A DNA stretch of 64,000 bases from JBDIVL01 sp039794405. Lineage in GTDB: Bacteria; Planctomycetota; Brocadiia; Brocadiales; Brocadiaceae. Within the stretch, counting starts at the first letter, position 1, and each line of letters opens with the position of its first letter. The stretch is from assembly GCA_039794405.1 (NCBI GenBank), contig JBDIVL010000013.1:1-64000 (forward strand), in the 5' to 3' direction. Both the position numbers and the translations under genes were made by a program. Under the pieces are notes generated by a model. The model made no database searches and had not been told where the DNA came from. It worked only from the letters and a program-made list of their open reading frames with translations. Positions 41,590 to 50,987 of the stretch are shown here, piece after piece.

Positions 41590-42618
41590 TCATTTTATTC
41601 CCGGTGGTATGCCGGATTTCGAGATAGATGTTCTCATATCGGTATCTGCCTTGATGTTCTTCATCTGATAATAATCCATAATACCCAGGTTTCCTTCCCG
41701 GAATGCCTGTGCAATTGCCTTAGGTACCTCTGCTTCTGCCGCGAGTATTTTGGCCATATTTTCTTCTGCGAGCGCCTTCATTTCCTGCTCATGTGCAATA
41801 GCCATACTTTGTCGTTTTTCTGCCTCTCCCAGCGCTACACGTTTATCTGTATCGGCCTGATCAGCCTGTAGTCTTGCTCCGATATTGCTTCCCACTTCAA
41901 CAGCGACAATATTAACCGAGAGGATCTGAAAAGCCGTGTCCGCATCGAGCCCCTTTCCCATTACCAGTGTGGTTATCAGATCAGGCCTCTCCAGGACTTT
42001 TCTGTAATCGTCAGTAGATCCTATCGTTGTAATAATTCCTTCACCAATACGGGCGATAACCGTTTCTTCCGTTGCACCACCTACAAGCCTCTCAATTTTC
42101 GTGCGTACCGTAATTCGTGCTTTTACCTTCAGTTGTATACCGTCTTTTGTTACTGCATCTAATGTCAAACATCCCCTTGACGGATCGGGGCAGTCTATTA
42201 CTTTTGGGTTAATACTGGTTTTTACCGCGTCAAACACATCCCTTCCTGCAAGGTCTATAGCGCAAGCACGATCGAAATTCAGGTCAATATTTGCCTTACC
42301 TGCAGCAATCAAGGCACGTACTACGTTTCCTATATTTCCCCCGGCCAGATCGTGTGATTCCAGAGATGAAGGGGCAATATCTATTCCAGCTTTTTTTGCC
42401 ATAATACGATATTCCACAATGGATTGCGTGTCGGCATTCCGAAAAGACATTCCCATTATTTGTAAGAGGGATATATGGGCATTTGATGTAATAGATTTGA
42501 TATAGAGCCTTCCGTATTTAAAGGCTATGAGCACAGAGATACCTATCAATAATAAGGTTGTAGCAAATAAGAAAATTGAAATGTGTGGAGAAACGATAAG
42601 AAGTGGCAAATACTGCAT
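41590..42618 (-). CDS. floA: Flotillin-like protein FloA
   Basis: A 342-residue membrane-associated scaffold of the FloA (YqfA) type that organises membrane microdomains. An N-terminal hydrophobic hairpin (about residues 12-35) is followed by GMSFRNADTQSIVEYRIMAKKAGIDI, an SPFH core and Ala/Glu-rich helices (LGEAEKRQSMAIAHEQEMKALAEE). It ends close to FREGNLGIMDYYQMKNI, a conserved FloA tail. In many bacteria it follows an NfeD gene; none is seen here. It lies between the cyclase and mutS. Confidence 0.92.
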   Translation of the reverse strand: MQYLPLLIVSPHISIFLFATTLLLIGISVLIAFKYGRLYIKSITSNAHISLLQIMGMSFRNADTQSIVEYRIMAKKAGIDIAPSSLESHDLAGGNIGNVVRALIAAGKANIDLNFDRACAIDLAGRDVFDAVKTSINPKVIDCPDPSRGCLTLDAVTKDGIQLKVKARITVRTKIERLVGGATEETVIARIGEGIITTIGSTDDYRKVLERPDLITTLVMGKGLDADTAFQILSVNIVAVEVGSNIGARLQADQADTDKRVALGEAEKRQSMAIAHEQEMKALAEENMAKILAAEAEVPKAIAQAFREGNLGIMDYYQMKNIKADTDMRTSISKSGIPPGIK

Positions 42619-42709
42619 ATTCCCCCCTGTGGAGATTTTTAAATTATAGACTATTTAATATGAGCAAGGCAAAGTTTCAGACCGACAGTAACAATTTAGC
42701 CTACTGCAA

Positions 42710-42820
42710 AGGCGCAAAGGACTCAAAGAAAAAAACGTAACCACTCAGATTATCAGGTTCATGGTTGGTTTTTATATTTTTTAAGCTATAGCGATCTCAA
42801 AACAAAATGTCACATAGCAT
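42710..42820. repeat. CTGCAAAGGCGCAAAGGA motif and 27-bp repeat copy 2
   Basis: At 42710-42735 there is a CTGCAAAGGCGCAAAGGACTC word, related to the inverted pair at about 45513-45642. At 42794-42820 lies the second identical copy of the 27-base sequence from 34644-34670, in the same orientation. No gene is seen between floA and mutS. Confidence 0.65.
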
Positions 42821-42851
42821 GTTTTGTATCTCCCAACTCGTTTGGTTTAGA

Positions 42852-45473
42852 TTATTCATCTTGATCATACTCTAACTTCATTTTAAATTCGTCAAGCTTA
42901 TTAAGTGCTTCAAGCGGTGAAATCTTTGATACATCAATCTTTCTGATTTCTTCGATTATCATATCCTGTTTCGATACAAAGAGTTTTAACTGCGTAGGTA
43001 GCTTTTTGCCTTGTCCCGTTTTCATCGGTGCAAATTTTGGTTTGCCGTTTACATCCAATGTTGCAGCTTCGAGGTTATTGAGAATAACTCGTGCCCTCTG
43101 AATAACTTCTTTGGGTATTCCTGCAAGGCGCGCAACGTGTATTCCGTAACTTTTATCTGTCCCGCCTTCTACGATTTTTCGTAAAAATATAATTTCATCT
43201 CCCCATTCCCTGACGGCGATATTATAGTTCTTGATTTCTGGAAAAAGCAGGGCCAGTTCTGTCAGCTCATGATAATGGGTAGCAAAAAGTGTTCTGGCGC
43301 GGACGTGCTGGTGAATGTATTCAGTAATTGCCCAGGCAATACTGACACCATCAAAGGTGCTCGTGCCGCGACCAACCTCATCCAGAATAATTAAACTCCG
43401 TTCAGTGGCGTTATTAAGGATATTTGCTGTTTCGTTCATTTCCACCATGAAGGTGCTCTGTCCTCTTGAGAGTTCATCCGAGGCTCCTACCCTTGTAAAG
43501 ATCCTGTCTACGACTCCAATTACCGCTTCTTTAGCAGGGATGAAGCTTCCCATTTGTGCCATGAGTACCAGGATGGCTACTTGCCGGATATACGTACTTT
43601 TTCCTGCCATATTTGGCCCGGTAATTATCATGATATTGTCCCGGTTCCCATCTAAATTGATATCATTGGGTACGAAACTTTCGCCTGCCAGTTTCCGGTC
43701 CAATACGGGATGACGTCCATCTACTATTTTAAGTTCCAGTCCATCGGTAATCTCTGGCATGATATATCGGTTCTCTTCGGCAACGGTAGCAAGGGTGGAT
43801 AATACGTCGATGAGCGCAATTTCCTCAGACGTCCTCTGTATGCGGGAAGTAAAGGTGCCCACTTGCTCACGTATCTGAAGGAACAGATCGTATTCTAAAT
43901 CCTTTGCCCGCTCATCTGCTGTTAACACCTTTGCTTCGTAATCTTTAAGCTCCGGGGTAATAAAGCGTTCTGCATTTTTAAGGGTTTGTTTCCGGATATA
44001 AATCGGCGGGATATTGTCTTTATGGGTGTTCGTGACCTCAATATAGTATCCAAATACCTTATTATAGCCAACCTTGAGAGAATTAATTCCTGTGCGTGCT
44101 ATTTCCTCTGCTTCAAAATTGGCAATCCAGCTCTTCCCGTTTTTACTGATATACCTTAGTTCATCAAGCGTTGCATCATAACCCTCTCTAATAATTCCTC
44201 CGTCTTTAATTGTATGGGGTGGTTCCGGGACAATAGCCGTATTGATTAGGCTCTGCGCTTCTTCGAGGGTATCCAACTGCTGTTCTATGGATATGAGGAT
44301 ATCTGACATAAAAAACGACAGTCTCTCCTTCAGTGCGGGCAATTTTGAAAGGGATTGCTTTAAAGAGACAAGGTCCCGGGCATTGGCACGACCACAGCTT
44401 ATCTTGGTAGAAATTCGCTCAATATCGTAGACATTATTCAGGAGGTTGCGTATCTCCCGCCGTAATTCTGATTTTTCAAATAATTCATATACACCGAGCT
44501 GGCGATATCTGATTTTGGAGGGTACCCTCAGAGGGCTGATAATGTGTTCCCTCATCAATCTCGCTCCCATGGGTGTCTTTGTCTGATCAATTACACTCAG
44601 GAGCGAACCCTCCCGCTCATAGGTCCTCATCGTTTGTGTTAATTCCAAACTTTGCTGTGTGGACTTATCTATGAGTACCCTGTTGTCCGTCTGATATTTT
44701 TGAATTTTAACGATGTGCTTCAGTGATGTCTTCTGTGTCTCTTTTAAATATTGAATCACAGCGCCTGCAGCACCGATAGCTGGTCCTACCTCTTCACAGC
44801 CAAATCCTTCTAAAGAGCTTGTTCCAAAGTGTTCTAACAGGACTCGGTATGCGGAGTCTTTTGAGAATTCCCAATCGGGTCTGGAGGTGATCATCCCATG
44901 GTATTCTGCCTGAATCCTCTCTATAAGGGCTGTATTGTTCCTTACCGTCTCTTCCGGCATCAGTAGTTCGGATGGGTTTAGTCTTGCGAATTCATCGAGG
45001 AGTCTTTCCTTCCGGATGTCTTCTACCTCAAACCGGCCAGTAGACAAGTCCATCCACGACAGACCCAGAAGGGTATTTGTTTCTAATATTGCCATGAGAT
45101 AATTGTTACTTTTATCTTCAAGAAGGGCATCTTCAGTAACGGTGCCCGGTGTTATAATCCTGGTAACACCACGGTCAACAACACCTTTTGCCTCATCAGG
45201 GTTTTGCAATTGATCACAGATGGCTACCTTGTATCCAGCCTTGATTAATCTCCGGATATATGATTCAACAGCATGGTGCGGTACACCTGCCATGGGTACT
45301 GCACCATCGCCTTTAGAACGGGAGGTGAGGGTAATACCTAGTACTTTGGAAGCGACCTTTGCATCTTCGAAAAATAATTCATAAAAATCGCCCATGCGAA
45401 AAAAAAGCAATGCATCTTTATGCTGCCTTTTGATCTCGTTATATTGACGCATCATGGGAGTTTCAGTAATCAT
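42852..45473 (-). CDS. mutS: DNA mismatch repair protein MutS
   Basis: An 873-residue MutS that recognises mismatches. The N-terminal mismatch-binding loop has MGDFYELFFEDA (about residues 27-38, with the conserved Phe-x-Glu). Domains II-IV follow. The ATPase has GPNMAGKSTYIRQVA (about 620), the SQ-containing GQSTFMVEM and Walker B ILDEVGRGTSTFDG. The C-terminal helix-turn-helix and the short dimer tail are present. Length is normal. It starts at ATG 45473 with the standard MITETPMMRQY. Confidence 0.96.
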   Translation of the reverse strand: MITETPMMRQYNEIKRQHKDALLFFRMGDFYELFFEDAKVASKVLGITLTSRSKGDGAVPMAGVPHHAVESYIRRLIKAGYKVAICDQLQNPDEAKGVVDRGVTRIITPGTVTEDALLEDKSNNYLMAILETNTLLGLSWMDLSTGRFEVEDIRKERLLDEFARLNPSELLMPEETVRNNTALIERIQAEYHGMITSRPDWEFSKDSAYRVLLEHFGTSSLEGFGCEEVGPAIGAAGAVIQYLKETQKTSLKHIVKIQKYQTDNRVLIDKSTQQSLELTQTMRTYEREGSLLSVIDQTKTPMGARLMREHIISPLRVPSKIRYRQLGVYELFEKSELRREIRNLLNNVYDIERISTKISCGRANARDLVSLKQSLSKLPALKERLSFFMSDILISIEQQLDTLEEAQSLINTAIVPEPPHTIKDGGIIREGYDATLDELRYISKNGKSWIANFEAEEIARTGINSLKVGYNKVFGYYIEVTNTHKDNIPPIYIRKQTLKNAERFITPELKDYEAKVLTADERAKDLEYDLFLQIREQVGTFTSRIQRTSEEIALIDVLSTLATVAEENRYIMPEITDGLELKIVDGRHPVLDRKLAGESFVPNDINLDGNRDNIMIITGPNMAGKSTYIRQVAILVLMAQMGSFIPAKEAVIGVVDRIFTRVGASDELSRGQSTFMVEMNETANILNNATERSLIILDEVGRGTSTFDGVSIAWAITEYIHQHVRARTLFATHYHELTELALLFPEIKNYNIAVREWGDEIIFLRKIVEGGTDKSYGIHVARLAGIPKEVIQRARVILNNLEAATLDVNGKPKFAPMKTGQGKKLPTQLKLFVSKQDMIIEEIRKIDVSKISPLEALNKLDEFKMKLEYDQDE

Positions 45474-45512
45474 AATTCCATACCCTTATTTTCCCGTAAC
45501 AGTTTATCCCAC

Positions 45513-45642
45513 CGCAAAGGAGCAGAGATACTGAAAACGAGAAGTGAGAAGCTGGAAGTGCGTTTTTTCGGATTCCATCCTCTAGATTTTGTCTTTTCAT
45601 GTATTTACTTTCTTTGCGTCCTTGTGCCTTTGCTGTGGACTA
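45513..45642. repeat. CCGCAAAGG inverted repeat between the M6 protease and mutS
   Basis: CCACCGCAAAGGAGCAGAG at 45511 and CTTTGCGTCCTTGTGCCTTTGC with TGTGG at about 45617-45642 form an imperfect inverted repeat enclosing a 90-base segment. The word CGCAAAGG is shared with 42710. Confidence 0.55.
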
Positions 45643-47931
45643 TTACTTTTTTCCTGATTTCACTTCTACATTGATGGGACCATACATGGTACTTGCCCCA
45701 TGGTAATCTACATCCTCAAGTTTATAATAGGAAATTCCATAATCTGGCTTATCCACAAAGTTATAACTGCTACCACTGATGGCATTACCCTCAGCAGGGA
45801 TAAGTGATTCATTAATTTTGATATAAGCGCTATTCTCCTGATCAGATCGATAGAGATTAAACCCGGTGCTGTCGGCCTCCATTCCGGTTTCCCACGTTAT
45901 CGTAACGTTATTTTTATTATCTACGCTACCTTCAAAGGAGAGTAGCGTGATCCCTGGGGTTGTAAATGACATCTCATTTCCATACGTAATTCCGTCACTA
46001 TTCTGTGAAACAAGCCTGTAATAATATTCCGTTCTTACTGATAGTCCGCTAATGCTGATGCTTACAGAAATATTACCCGAACTTCCACTTATCTCTTGCC
46101 GGGGTGATACGTTGCTGTAAGATCCACTGATTGTACTGTATTCAAACCATACCGTTGTTAATAACCCACCGGTGTTTACTGTTCCATTGAGTGTTGCAGA
46201 ATTAGGTGTTGTCTCCGTTACTGAGCCGGTATCCAGTACCGGTAAGTGAAGTGGTAATGTAATGACGGCGGTCATCGTATCGCTGTAGGGAGAGATATCT
46301 GCCACTGAAATATTTGTAGAACTGCCGTCTTTAAGTCTGGAGCCAGGTATGGTGGAGTCATCAAAATGAATACTATTCTCCTGGAAAAAGAACATATCGG
46401 TATGAACCCCATAACTAAAAGTGTCTAACATACTGTATCCTAAAATTCCCTCATTTGCCTCTTCTACATCCACTCCCTTGTCGCCCTCATCGGCATTGAT
46501 AGTATTTGATTTAGGCCATAGACTGGTTTTCGTTTTGTCGATATGATAAATAACAAGACCACCGTGACCTGATTCACCTGTATAGCCTTGAAACCCTATA
46601 TCATATCCGCTGAATTGTCTATTCTCTATAAGAAAATACTGATTTGGGTCTGATGTGTTGATACGAAAAAGGGAAGAACTGTAACTATCCGACTTAGGGA
46701 AAGAAACTGTTTGGCTGGAAGAAATCTCAGTTATGGTTCCCCAGGAAAGATACTCTTTACTCCAGGCGGATAGTTGCGTCGGGAATGAGCCCTCGTATTC
46801 CCCCGCTTTGCTCCCCCAGTTTCCGGAGGCCATGAGGTCAAAACATCCAACACCCTCAGAATCTCCATTGCTTGTGTCTGTGTCGTACAAATCCGGTAAC
46901 GAAAACATTACATGTCCCAACTCATGTGCCATAATACCAATAGTCGCCAAATGGTCATCATGTCTTTCACCGATTTGTGCGTAATTTTCTATAACCTTGC
47001 CGTCCACGGAGGGATAAGCAATACCCCATATCGTGCTGCTGTGTGCCCATACCGATGGTGAATTGACGGGATGTGGATAAGATGCCTCATATCCGGCTAC
47101 TATAATTATGATTGAAAGTTCTGTTGATTCGACTATTCCGTTCCCATCGGCATCGTAGGAAGCGTAGTCAATGTAAGGGTCGGCCGCAAGTATTGCATCT
47201 CTTGCAATCCGCTGATTTGCGACTTCAATAAATGAACCAGGGTTTGGATGATTACCGCGTAAACGTAGCCATCCGATAAATCCGTCATTTGTTGTTTCAT
47301 ATGATTCTGCTGCCGGAGAAATTGTTACTGAAAAATACGATGTTTTCCTGTAGTAATCGGAGACGCTGTTTTCTTCCCCGAAAAAAAGCGGCTGTATCTG
47401 TTCGGCTGCATACGTAGCAGGTACGTCAGAATAATCCACGCCAAGCACAAGAAGATGCTTTGTGCCGCTGGCCGATATACTCTTTAATCCTCCTTCTGAT
47501 TTTGGTTTTACCCTTTTTTGAAGTGGGTTGGCAGAATTTATACGAGGTAATTTTTGTTTGATTGCCGAATCCCTGGCTGGCTGTAAACCCTTTGGGATAC
47601 CGAGGAGAGAGGGGTCTATTTCTCCTACTACCGCATGGGAATTACCATGAAGGAGCAAGCGTCCGTTTGTTCCTACGGCAGGTAAACAGTACTCCCAATT
47701 GCCTGTTGTTACATTATGATAGATCCCGTAACCATCCTTTGTCTCCATCCAGTTATGCCATTCATCCCCGCGTTTTCTGGCTTCAAACGATATGCCTGAT
47801 GGTTGCTTTAGTTCAAAAGTACCATGGAATGCTGAGACAGCATATAGCTTTTTTAAGGGAAAAATTACCATGAGGAGCACGATCAATAAGAAGGTATATT
47901 TCAGTGACTTATAGCTAAATTTTTTATCCAT
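45643..47931 (-). CDS. Secreted M6-type zinc metalloprotease with fibronectin-like domain
   Basis: A 762-residue exported protein. The ATG at 47931 with GGAG upstream gives a signal peptide (KYTFLLIVLLMVIFPLKKLYA). The M6 peptidase domain (about 130-500) has IIIIVAGYEASYP and the zinc motif MAHELGHVMFSLPDLYDTD. Next come beta-rich domains, including a fibronectin type III-like unit (about 570-660, TPNSATLNGTVNTGG) and a final sandwich (about 665-755, VTITWETGMEADSTGFNLYR). The last part resembles domains fixed to cell-surface export signals, but no sorting motif is seen. Its start overlaps the stop of the small secreted partner gene by eight bases, so they are coupled. Confidence 0.85.
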   Translation of the reverse strand: MDKKFSYKSLKYTFLLIVLLMVIFPLKKLYAVSAFHGTFELKQPSGISFEARKRGDEWHNWMETKDGYGIYHNVTTGNWEYCLPAVGTNGRLLLHGNSHAVVGEIDPSLLGIPKGLQPARDSAIKQKLPRINSANPLQKRVKPKSEGGLKSISASGTKHLLVLGVDYSDVPATYAAEQIQPLFFGEENSVSDYYRKTSYFSVTISPAAESYETTNDGFIGWLRLRGNHPNPGSFIEVANQRIARDAILAADPYIDYASYDADGNGIVESTELSIIIIVAGYEASYPHPVNSPSVWAHSSTIWGIAYPSVDGKVIENYAQIGERHDDHLATIGIMAHELGHVMFSLPDLYDTDTSNGDSEGVGCFDLMASGNWGSKAGEYEGSFPTQLSAWSKEYLSWGTITEISSSQTVSFPKSDSYSSSLFRINTSDPNQYFLIENRQFSGYDIGFQGYTGESGHGGLVIYHIDKTKTSLWPKSNTINADEGDKGVDVEEANEGILGYSMLDTFSYGVHTDMFFFQENSIHFDDSTIPGSRLKDGSSTNISVADISPYSDTMTAVITLPLHLPVLDTGSVTETTPNSATLNGTVNTGGLLTTVWFEYSTISGSYSNVSPRQEISGSSGNISVSISISGLSVRTEYYYRLVSQNSDGITYGNEMSFTTPGITLLSFEGSVDNKNNVTITWETGMEADSTGFNLYRSDQENSAYIKINESLIPAEGNAISGSSYNFVDKPDYGISYYKLEDVDYHGASTMYGPINVEVKSGKK

Positions 47932-48406
47932 TTTCGATAATCTCCACAAGAAATAAAGCCTGACCATGCTCGTCTCCTGAAACGCGAAGCACCATGGAAA
48001 CTTCTGTCCCAACCTGAAAGGAGGATGGGATACCGATTTCAGAAAACACATCAACATGCTTTCCCAAGTAATTACTGCCGAAATTTGGATAATCTTTGTG
48101 CTGCCCTACCTCTTCTATTTGCAAAGTGAATTTTTGAATGTCTTTCAATACAGGTTTTATATGAATAATTCTTCCCTTCGCAATAAATCGGTTCTCTATG
48201 ATCGCTGCTGCTGACCGGACAAGATCATCTTTTATATTTCGGCTCTGTTCAATCTGGTGTTGGGGAGAAATATCTTCCTTGCCGAATGCTTTTTGGCAAG
48301 GGTTATGGTTCTGTAATTTACTTGTTTCTGCCAGGCAAATACATCCGATACCTTGAGCAAAAAAAGATAGTATGAAAGCTTGAAAATACATGGTTCGTTT
48401 ATTCAT
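47924..48406 (-). CDS. Small secreted protein coupled to the M6 protease
   Basis: A 160-residue protein with a signal peptide (YFQAFILSFFAQGIGCICLAE, cleaved near residue 27) and a beta-rich mature half (FIAKGRIIHIKPVLKDIQKF, then FQVGTEVSMVLRVSG) resembling a small OB-like barrel. I do not recognise the family. It overlaps the protease gene and may serve as its chaperone, inhibitor or substrate-binding partner; that is inferred from coupling only. Confidence 0.6.
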   Translation of the reverse strand: MNKRTMYFQAFILSFFAQGIGCICLAETSKLQNHNPCQKAFGKEDISPQHQIEQSRNIKDDLVRSAAAIIENRFIAKGRIIHIKPVLKDIQKFTLQIEEVGQHKDYPNFGSNYLGKHVDVFSEIGIPSSFQVGTEVSMVLRVSGDEHGQALFLVEIIENG

Positions 48407-48430
48407 TTTTTCCTCGCAGGCTGCTCTTTT

Positions 48431-48838
48431 CTATTTGATTTCAAGCCTGGATATCCCGGGGCTGGGATCATGTTGAAAAAGGTAAAGATGAGAAATACAG
48501 AAACAATCGGACGAACCGAATCCTCTTACCGGTATCATGGCGTCTATTCTATCACCAATTTTACGGCTCAGCACACATTCTTTATCCTTTTTACCAGGAA
48601 ATTTGTGAACGTGGATTATTCGTCCATGACGTAACAGATAGTCAATATGCCAGTGGGCCTTCTTTTCTCTCTGCAAATGTCTTTCAATTCTGCATTCTAA
48701 GTTGTTCTGTGCACTTCCAATATAGACATAAAAGCCAACGGGAAAGCTAAAGGTGCCGAGGCGTCCAACCTGTATATTGCACCTTTGGGATAGTTTAACG
48801 ATAAGGCAATATATACCTTTACTGAAAGCAATATCCAT
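48431..48838 (-). CDS. DUF123 / GIY-YIG-like protein
   Basis: About 135 residues from ATG 48838 (MDIAFSKGIYCLIVKL). Key parts are GRLGTFSFPVGFYVYIGSAQ, RIERHLQREKKAHWHIDYLL and a conserved IPVRGFGSSDC end, all typical of DUF123 proteins, which have a GIY-YIG-like nuclease fold and are sometimes fused to endonuclease III. A longer frame to 49165 exists, but the extra N-terminus has no family likeness and no ribosome site. ATG 48880 is a possible alternative. No strong Shine-Dalgarno sequence is visible, so the start is uncertain. Confidence 0.75.
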   Translation of the reverse strand: MDIAFSKGIYCLIVKLSQRCNIQVGRLGTFSFPVGFYVYIGSAQNNLECRIERHLQREKKAHWHIDYLLRHGRIIHVHKFPGKKDKECVLSRKIGDRIDAMIPVRGFGSSDCFCISHLYLFQHDPSPGISRLEIK

Positions 48839-49360
48839 CGGGATGAAATGTTTAGAGATCAGATCAAAATCATAAACCATAGTATAAAAAATTTCTTGCA
48901 AAATGAAAAGTCTATATTTTAATTGTAGAGAAATTTTCATTTTCTGGAGTATCTGAATGAAAACCGGCAAAATTATCATTTCGAATAAAACAAAAAATCT
49001 TTTGGCTATAGAAGTTACGAAGTTTACAGATTTCTCATCTTTTCTTTTGTTTTTACAGACGTGGGGACCGTAATGCGATACCGTTCCTACATGGCTACGT
49101 GGGTGGCTTGAAATACCTAAACATTTAATTAGATCCTCGGAGACTTTTTGGATAAAATATTTCAACGCAGGGGTTGGGTGAAAACCTTCAACCTCTACCA
49201 GGGTTGGACCAACTACGGATTTCCTGAGGATGGCTCCATCATAAGTGCATTATCAGTCAGATTAGCTATCAGCCTATTGCAATTATTGCTTGACAGATCT
49301 CCACACTATATGATAACATTTTCTGAATTATAGTTATAATTTATTGTGAGGTATTAGCTT

Positions 49361-49807
49361 ATGATTCCTGATTATTTAAAATATACACCTACGCACGAGT
49401 GGTTTCTTTTCAAGAATAAATTAATTACCGTTGGTATAACAAAATTTATTGCTGATGAACTTAACAAGCTTTTGTATTTGGATCTTCCAAAAGTCGGAGA
49501 CGAGATTCTCTCAGGCATTTCTTTTGGTGAAGTAGAATCATTAGAGTTATTGATGGATATTACCTCGCCGATAAATGGTGAAATTACTGAAGTAAATGAA
49601 CGACTGTTTGAAAACCTGGATATCTTGAGTAATGATCCTTATGATAAAGGTTGGCTTATCAAATTTGTCAGTACCGAAAAACAACCCTTTCAAGGTTTTT
49701 TGACTGCCAAAGAATACGCAGCACACATCGAAAAAATACGGTCCACCTTCCAGCCAAGACAAGGGAAGCGGCATGGTAAAGCCGTTAAGCGGAAGGTGAG
49801 AAGATAG
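49361..49807 (+). CDS. GcvH-like protein lacking the lipoylation lysine
   Basis: A 148-residue protein with the H-protein fold: PDYLKYTPTHEWF (residues 3-15), ITVGITKFIADELNKLLYLDLPKVGDEI and FGEVESLELLMDITSPINGE. In glycine cleavage H proteins this last motif reads ES-V-K-A with the lysine carrying lipoate. Here the residues are Ser-Leu-Glu-Leu, so the lysine is gone and the protein cannot be lipoylated in the usual way. The tail (about 125-148) is long and very basic (RQGKRHGKAVKRKVRR). GAGG precedes the ATG. No gcvT or gcvP is nearby. It may be a regulator or a structural relative. Confidence 0.8.
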   Translation: MIPDYLKYTPTHEWFLFKNKLITVGITKFIADELNKLLYLDLPKVGDEILSGISFGEVESLELLMDITSPINGEITEVNERLFENLDILSNDPYDKGWLIKFVSTEKQPFQGFLTAKEYAAHIEKIRSTFQPRQGKRHGKAVKRKVRR

Positions 49808-49949
49808 TCTTGTCCCTCATCTTAATCCTAAGTACGAAATCTAAAAAGACTCACATGAATAGAATTCAAAATACAAAATGTTTTCGTCATTCGAATTTTT
49901 CTCACCCATAATTTTTACTAAAAGCATCAAGATATTTTTATAAGGAACT

Positions 49950-50987
49950 ATGATCAAACGGAGAATCATTATACTAGCCGAAGGAAGGCTTGATGTCTTT
50001 GGGGCAAAAACAGCTGTCAGTGTCATTCGTTATCGTCGGGAAGAAGTTGTTGCAGTCTTAGATCGTTTTAACACAGGAAAGGATCTTGACTCAATTATCG
50101 GCACCGGTAATGGCATTCCTATTGTAAGGAATATTGAAGAGGCACTAAGTCTGAAGCCCACAACACTCCTTATTGGTATTGCTCCTCCCGGAGGTGCATT
50201 ACCAGTTGAATGGCGTAAACATATTACAGATGCTATAAGGCATAGGCTCCATATCGTAAGCGGCCTTCACTATCATTTGAATGATGATCATGAATTTTCT
50301 CAATTGGCATGTGACCACCAGGTGCAAATCTTAGATATCCGTAAGTCCCCGGAAGATATCCCAATTGGTACAGGCAAGGCAAAGGAAACAAAAACCCTGC
50401 GTATTCTTACGGTAGGCTCGGATTGTAATATCGGTAAAATGGTAACTTCTCTTGAGGTTGTGCATGCTGCCAGGAAAAGAGGTATTAACGCTTGCTTTGT
50501 GGCAACAGGACAAACAGGGATTATGATCGAAGGCAGCGGAATTGCCGTAGATCACGTTATTTCTGATTTCATTTCAGGTGCCGCTGAGAAATTGGTACTC
50601 GACCGTGCACAGTATCAGCTCTTAAGTATTGAAGGCCAGGGTTCTATTGTACATCCGGCATATTCCGGTGTTACCCTTGGTTTATTACATGGTTCTGCAC
50701 CACAAGGTCTTATCTTATGCCATCAGCCTGCCCGAAAGACACTTCGTCACTTCACAAATTACCCCGTTTTACCACTTCCGTATCTTATTGAACTTTATGA
50801 AAAATTGGCTCAGCCCGTCGAACATTGTAAAGTGCTTGGTGTTTCACTTAACTGCTTTGGCATGTCAAACCATGATGCATTACAAGAAATCAAAAAGGTA
50901 GAAAAGGAAATAAAACTGCCTGCTACTGATCCCATCAAGTTTGGTGTGGAAAAATTCATTGATAGTATTTCTCCTCTCATACCATGA
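49950..50987 (+). CDS. dgcN: DUF1611 protein, D-glutamate N-acetyltransferase-like (DgcN)
   Basis: A 345-residue cytoplasmic protein. The N-terminal domain is Rossmann-like (about 1-120). The C-terminal part has a P-loop-type sequence, TVGSDCNIGKM (about 155-165), and ATGQTGIMIEGSG. DUF1611 proteins paired with an enolase-superfamily epimerase have been described as N-acetyltransferases acting on D-glutamate. The ATG follows AAGGA. The gene overlaps the epimerase gene by four bases (50984-50987), fixing the pairing. The gene symbol rests on this pairing. Confidence 0.8.
   Translation: MIKRRIIILAEGRLDVFGAKTAVSVIRYRREEVVAVLDRFNTGKDLDSIIGTGNGIPIVRNIEEALSLKPTTLLIGIAPPGGALPVEWRKHITDAIRHRLHIVSGLHYHLNDDHEFSQLACDHQVQILDIRKSPEDIPIGTGKAKETKTLRILTVGSDCNIGKMVTSLEVVHAARKRGINACFVATGQTGIMIEGSGIAVDHVISDFISGAAEKLVLDRAQYQLLSIEGQGSIVHPAYSGVTLGLLHGSAPQGLILCHQPARKTLRHFTNYPVLPLPYLIELYEKLAQPVEHCKVLGVSLNCFGMSNHDALQEIKKVEKEIKLPATDPIKFGVEKFIDSISPLIP

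Noticed and set aside
48839..49165. N-terminal extension of the DUF123 protein
   Set aside because: The extra residues have no family resemblance and no ribosome site, so the shorter form is preferred.
49361..49807. A working glycine cleavage system
   Set aside because: The lipoyl lysine is absent and gcvT, gcvP and lpd are not in the window.
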